Shown here piece by piece: positions 59,980-64,000 of a stretch of DNA of 64,000 nucleotides. The position numbers and the translations under genes were made by a program. Location of the stretch: NCBI GenBank assembly GCA_023853785.1, contig JAJIRX010000762.1:298529-362528 (forward strand), in the 5' to 3' direction. Under the pieces are notes generated by a model, which saw nothing but the letters and a program-made list of their open reading frames with translations, ran no database searches and was not told where the DNA came from. The DNA comes from Psilocybe azurescens (lineage: Eukaryota > Basidiomycota > Agaricomycetes > Agaricales > Agrocybaceae). How positions within the stretch are numbered: the first letter of the stretch is position 1; each line of letters starts with the position of its first letter.

Positions 59980-61060
59980 TCAGACTTTCTTACCTGTCTC
60001 CTTCCGCCATTCCGCAATCGCCTCGTCAATCTTAGATTGAATATGCTCAGCGCCGACATTTTGTCCAAATGCCTCCACAAACTGGCCGTCAGGGTCCATG
60101 AGGTATACGAAGATGGAGTGGTCGACAAGGTAGTCGCCTTTCGGGTCAGCGTCCGGTGGTGTGGAGAAATAGACGCGGTAGGATTTACAGACGGCTTTGA
60201 CGTCGGCATAGTCCCCTACGAGGCCGATGAAGGAGGGTGGAAGTCTTTTAGGTATTGGGCAATTTGCGAGGGGGGAGTCGCGTGCTGGGTCGACGGAGAT
60301 AAAGATGGGGAGGAAGACGTCGCCGTGTTCTTTTCTGTTTACAGAGGGTAAGGTACAGGCGTGTCAGTGGCTTATTCAGTTCAGTTCATTGTAGTGTGGA
60401 CGCACGGATTTTGTTCAAGACTGCCGTGACTTTGTCCAGTTCTGCGGGACAAATATCTGGGCAATTCGTGAAGCCGAAGTACACCAAGGACCACTTGCCC
60501 TGAAGATTGTTTTCCGTGAAGGGTTTGCCGTCATGTGTCATCAGCTTAAACGGTCCTCCAACACTCGGTCGTCCATACGACTTGAGTCCCCGCTCCTTTT
60601 CTAATATAAAATTGACGATGAGAATAATGGAATATGAAACATGGATGATCAGGACACACCCTTTTCTTCTTCAAGCCGCACCTTCTCTAGGCGGAAATAA
60701 TAAGCCAGTCCTACACCGGTCAAGATGAAGAGCGCGGCAGCCGTCGGAGTAAACGCCTATACGAAGACACATTCACTATGTCAGCCAGACATTTCTTGCT
60801 GTATACAAGATACGCGCGGTGCAACTCATCCAATCCTCACCCCGATAGAATTGCGTTCACCCATCTGCACATAGCCTCTCCGCCATTGGTGTCCTTGCAC
60901 GGCACTGATGGACTTTGAGTGTTCAGCATTCCGGAAGGTCTTCAGCGGGCTATTTCGTTGGAAAAGGTGCTTGGAGGCGTTAGAATGCAGTGATCTCCAT
61001 GGTGCTGATTGGGTTGGTCTCGGACACCAATGCAAAACCAGAACGAGTTATGGAAAACAT
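59980..61060 (-). CDS. SCO1: Mitochondrial copper chaperone SCO1
   Basis: The presequence is Arg/Ser-rich (start inferred at ATG 61060 with a 34-nt intron). One membrane helix follows (A-L-F-I-L-T-G-V-G-L-A-Y-Y). The thioredoxin-like domain has G-K-W-S-L-V-Y-F-G-F-T-N-C-P-D-I-C-P, with the copper-binding CxxxC. Later come S-V-D-P-A-R-D-S-P and D-H-S-I-F-V-Y-L-M-D-P-D-G, containing the third copper ligand, His. SCO1 delivers copper to the CuA site of cytochrome c oxidase in the inner membrane. Two compensating run-length changes, G6 at 60270-60275 (one too many) and GGG at 60235-60237 (one too few), garble about 12 residues between D-S-P and S-F-I-G. The stop is TGA 59980. Confidence 0.9.
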
Positions 61061-61873
61061 TGAAGGAGGTTATGTCACGCGTTGTCACATTTGCTTTTAC
61101 TCATTCCCGAACTTGTGGTGAGGGCCGAGGCTTTGCCCGGCATTAACGAGTTCTTTTATTTTTTACACCTGAATTTGCAATAAAATATATATCATAATAA
61201 TTGTTATTATATTATTAATAATCATGATTCATGATAATTTAATCACATGTCAGCCAGTTACTGGTTACTTGCAGCAAATTCACATGACATTAGCAAGATC
61301 AAGTGGATTCATGTGAGTTGTTGAATCTGTTAGCCTTAGAATCAAACAAGACATCAAATTTATCTAAAGAGAACAAGTCAGATGATCAACTGAGGAGTTG
61401 AACAAGGAATAGTCATAGTGCATCTGAAAATCACAATTACTTTGGTGGGATATACTTTATGAATCTTACATCTTTACTAAAGATAAAAATTAATAAGTGA
61501 AAAGTAATTTTAAGAGGAATTAACAAAAGTGATGTAAATAATTGGTATGCATAAGAGAGAAAGAGTCAAACTCCAAATCACTGAGAGAACAAGATTTGAA
61601 GCTCACATAAAGTTTATCAGATGGGCATGCAAAAACTGTTGTGAATAATGAGGATCAAATTTTTAGTAAGCTTAGTTTTTCTTCTTTTTTGTCAACTGAT
61701 ATATCCTTGTTCTAATACTGCTTCAAATTCAAACAAATCTATATGTTTAATGTCTTCTACTGAGCAAGAGAATACTCAGACTAAAGATAAGAGTTTCATT
61801 ATGCAATAATCAGATTCTATTGAATAGTAACTCATATTTTGCAGTATTGGCTGCTTTGTTGTCTCAATACACA
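61061..61873. other. AT-rich CpG-poor DNA, no gene
   Basis: From about 61,150 the composition changes sharply to AT-rich, CpG-free sequence. No open frame of note is present. It is probably repeat DNA into which the hAT-like element inserted. The eight bases 61866-61873 are the left target-site duplication. Confidence 0.6.
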
Positions 61874-63201
61874 CAGTGTTGTCATTGACCCAGTCAGACC
61901 TGGTCAGTCAATGGGTCAGTCAAAAAAGGGAGAAGTCAATATTTTGGGTCAGACCCAGTCAATAAAATTTGTGGGATATTGTATGTGACCCTGAAGTTGG
62001 CCCAAGTTGCACATAAAATAGCACCAGAGTGAGAGGTCCTGAGGTAATAAAAAAAAATCCTGGCTGGTACAAATATGTCTCAAGGTATTCAGTTTGAAGT
62101 TTCATAATTTTAGTCCATTGAAAAGTCCTCAGTGAATATTTTCATCCTGATGACCTAAAATGACACTTGACAGAGAACTTGGCCAGCCCTGATTTCAATT
62201 CAAATCTTGTTTGGTTCATTACATTTTGAACTGATATCTTAAAATAGAACACTGACAATTTTGGTCTTGTAGAATAATATGCCTGTATCTCAGGTGATAA
62301 AGAACAGAAAAATCTGAAACTTGGTGATTCATATTAGCTTAATATTCTAATAAATTTCTCTGACTTTTGTTAATTTTAACTTGGATTTGACTATGTTATT
62401 CTTTCCTGATCTCTGTGTAGAGGAAATATGGTGTTTTTAGTAATACCTGCCTATAGCTCAAGCAAATTTACAAATAAAATTTGTGCCAGTGCTGTATACA
62501 AGACAGAATGGTCTACCCATAATTAACTGACCAGAATCTTTGAAGCCCTATTAATTATCACCTCAAAATTGCCTAGTTGCAAAATGGTGAGATCTGTTGT
62601 TTGAGAATGAAGTGCTGGATGGTCAGATATTTTCAGACAAATTTTTAGTGATGGCAGGAATATTTCATAATTCCATGACTGAGCCATCATTGTCAGAGTG
62701 TTTATACCTAATTTTTGGTGAGGGGATTGGTGATTCCTGGCTCCGGGTGGGTGGCTATTTTGGGGTGTCACTTTTGAACAAGGAAACAGTGACATATGTA
62801 TGACAAAACTAAGGCAGTCCTTGCCTCATAACCATAATTCAAGCCACAATTTCAATTTTATTCTTAGCCAAAGCTATAGAGCTAATAAAATGCTATCTAA
62901 CAGTACCAAGTTTGATGAATTTCATCCACTAGATGATACTCCAGGAAATAATTGGCCAAGTTCAGGGTTGGGTATGGTACCAGCTATGGGTTACCAAAGC
63001 AAGGAACAATAAGAATGAGTAAATTAATAATCAAGGGTCTGTGGTACCAACTGAATAAGCAGGCTAAAAGTTGCATTTAGACTAAGAATGATCTAATCAA
63101 AATATAGTGGTGGCGTGACTTTGACCCCTTGACCTTTATTGATCTGACTGATTGACTTGACCCAAATTATTGACCAAGTCAATCAGGTCAAGACAACACT
63201 G
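61874..63201. mobile_element. Non-autonomous hAT-like DNA transposon with TIRs and 8-bp TSD
   Basis: The element starts CAGTGTTGTC (61874) and ends with the reverse complement GACAACACTG (63201). These 10-bp perfect terminal inverted repeats are followed on both sides by imperfect ttgacc/gtcaat-rich subterminal motifs. The flanks are identical: aatacaca at 61866-61873 and at 63202-63209, an exact 8-bp target-site duplication. An 8-bp duplication plus CAGTG-type ends is the hallmark of the hAT superfamily. At 1,328 bp, with no open frame longer than about 90 codons and no transposase motif, it is non-autonomous. Confidence 0.88.
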
Positions 63202-63209
63202 AATACACA

Positions 63210-64000
63210 GAGAATGTCAAACCACTTGGAACTTTGGCAGGTCAGTCAGATTCTCTTAGTGTATTCCCATCATACTCACAGACAGCTGATGTACCTCACA
63301 CACTGCAAGCTCTGCTGACACCATCACCATCTCTCATCTTCCTGTGATTGTAGTCTCCATTGCCACGGCAGCTGTCACTTACAAAAGTATCAGGCAGATT
63401 ATTGATTGGATTTGTCATTGGTAGGGAACTGCACAGGTACCCATAGATTTTCATGGGTTTTATGTAATTAGCTTGTAGAGATAATTTTACCTTTTTTGCA
63501 AATTTTTGTGCAAATTAGTGCGGAATCAAGTGAGCTACACTCCTACCAAGTTTGAGCCAAAAGCAACGCAAACTGATGCCGTGACATCACGATTTCTGAG
63601 CTGCGATCACCTAATTTGGCATACCCGCCATCAATGTTGAGCTCATTGCATGACCAGCACTGGACCTAAGTGCCCCAAACTTGTAGAGGGCATAACTTTG
63701 TGAGTTCTCAACTGATTTGCATGAAATAAATTGTAAAAATTGGATAAAATTTGTGTCTATTTGATTAACATTAAAAACCTGTCATTTACTCGTGCGTAAC
63801 CCGTGCAGTCCCCCTAACTACCTAAACCACAGTAAAGCTGAAAAGCTACATATACACTATGTAAGACTACATACCAACACAATTAACAACAAACCAAAAG
63901 AAAGATCATGCAGAAAAACAAGTAAACATACCCCAAGGACAATGGGGAGGCAGCAATGATACTATCACTAACCCCTGTTTGAAAGGGGGCCCAGTGTTTG
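63210..64000. other. Repeat-like DNA to the window end
   Basis: No gene is seen. It remains CpG-free to about 63,480 and then regains CpG (for example 63,510-63,620 and 63,790-63,810), suggesting a boundary between repeats of different age. The last bases read cagtgtttg. Confidence 0.5.

Noticed and set aside
61140..64000. Mitochondrial or viral insertion, suggested by the AT-rich composition
   Set aside because: There are no coding frames, and the region has transposon borders and CpG depletion typical of silenced nuclear repeats.

Overview
The window looks like a chromosome segment of an agaricomycete (mushroom-forming basidiomycete) fungus. Genes carry many short GT-AG introns of about 45-70 bp. 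They include families typical of Agaricomycetes: F-box/leucine-rich proteins, a DUF6535 membrane protein, a CYP63-like P450, a MARVEL-domain protein and a beta/gamma-crystallin-like small secreted protein. No bacterial, viral or organellar genes were seen. All product names come from reading motifs by eye; no database search was run.

Layout: 1-5.4 kb holds no gene I can support. 5.4-9.6 kb has a head-to-head pair, an F-box protein (-) and a DUF6535 membrane protein (+). 10.5-19.8 kb is a dense conserved block: Pho85-type cyclin (-), COMPASS subunit SWD1 (-), WDR89-like WD40 protein (+), a conserved unknown protein (+) and a single-pass membrane protein (+). 22.5-27.4 kb has a MARVEL protein, a decayed F-box gene and a secreted protein. 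27.8-37.4 kb is a second conserved block: MSS1 tRNA-modification GTPase (-), calcineurin B (+), an 88-residue unknown protein (-), a P450 (-) and a YEA4-type UDP-GlcNAc transporter (-). 38.4-49.8 kb is accessory: two F-box genes, an unknown gene, a secreted crystallin-like protein, an HMG-box factor and a membrane protein. 50.4-59.5 kb carries three decayed F-box copies around the essential EMG1/NEP1 gene. An intron-containing tRNA-Leu(CAG) and SCO1 follow. From 61.1 kb the sequence is AT-rich and almost free of CpG, and contains a complete non-autonomous hAT-like transposon with terminal inverted repeats and an 8-bp target-site duplication.

The most important property for a reader is that many conserved genes, including calcineurin B, MSS1, EMG1, SCO1, YEA4, the cyclin and the P450, are interrupted by single-base length changes. 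Most of these fall in homopolymer runs, and correcting each run by one base restores the family sequence. This points to uncorrected assembly errors rather than gene death, so many coding entries below are approximate spans with broken frames. No clearly new multi-gene system was found. The most distinctive biology is the hAT-like element in CpG-depleted DNA, the F-box gene birth-and-death cluster, and a 15-nt P450 micro-exon.
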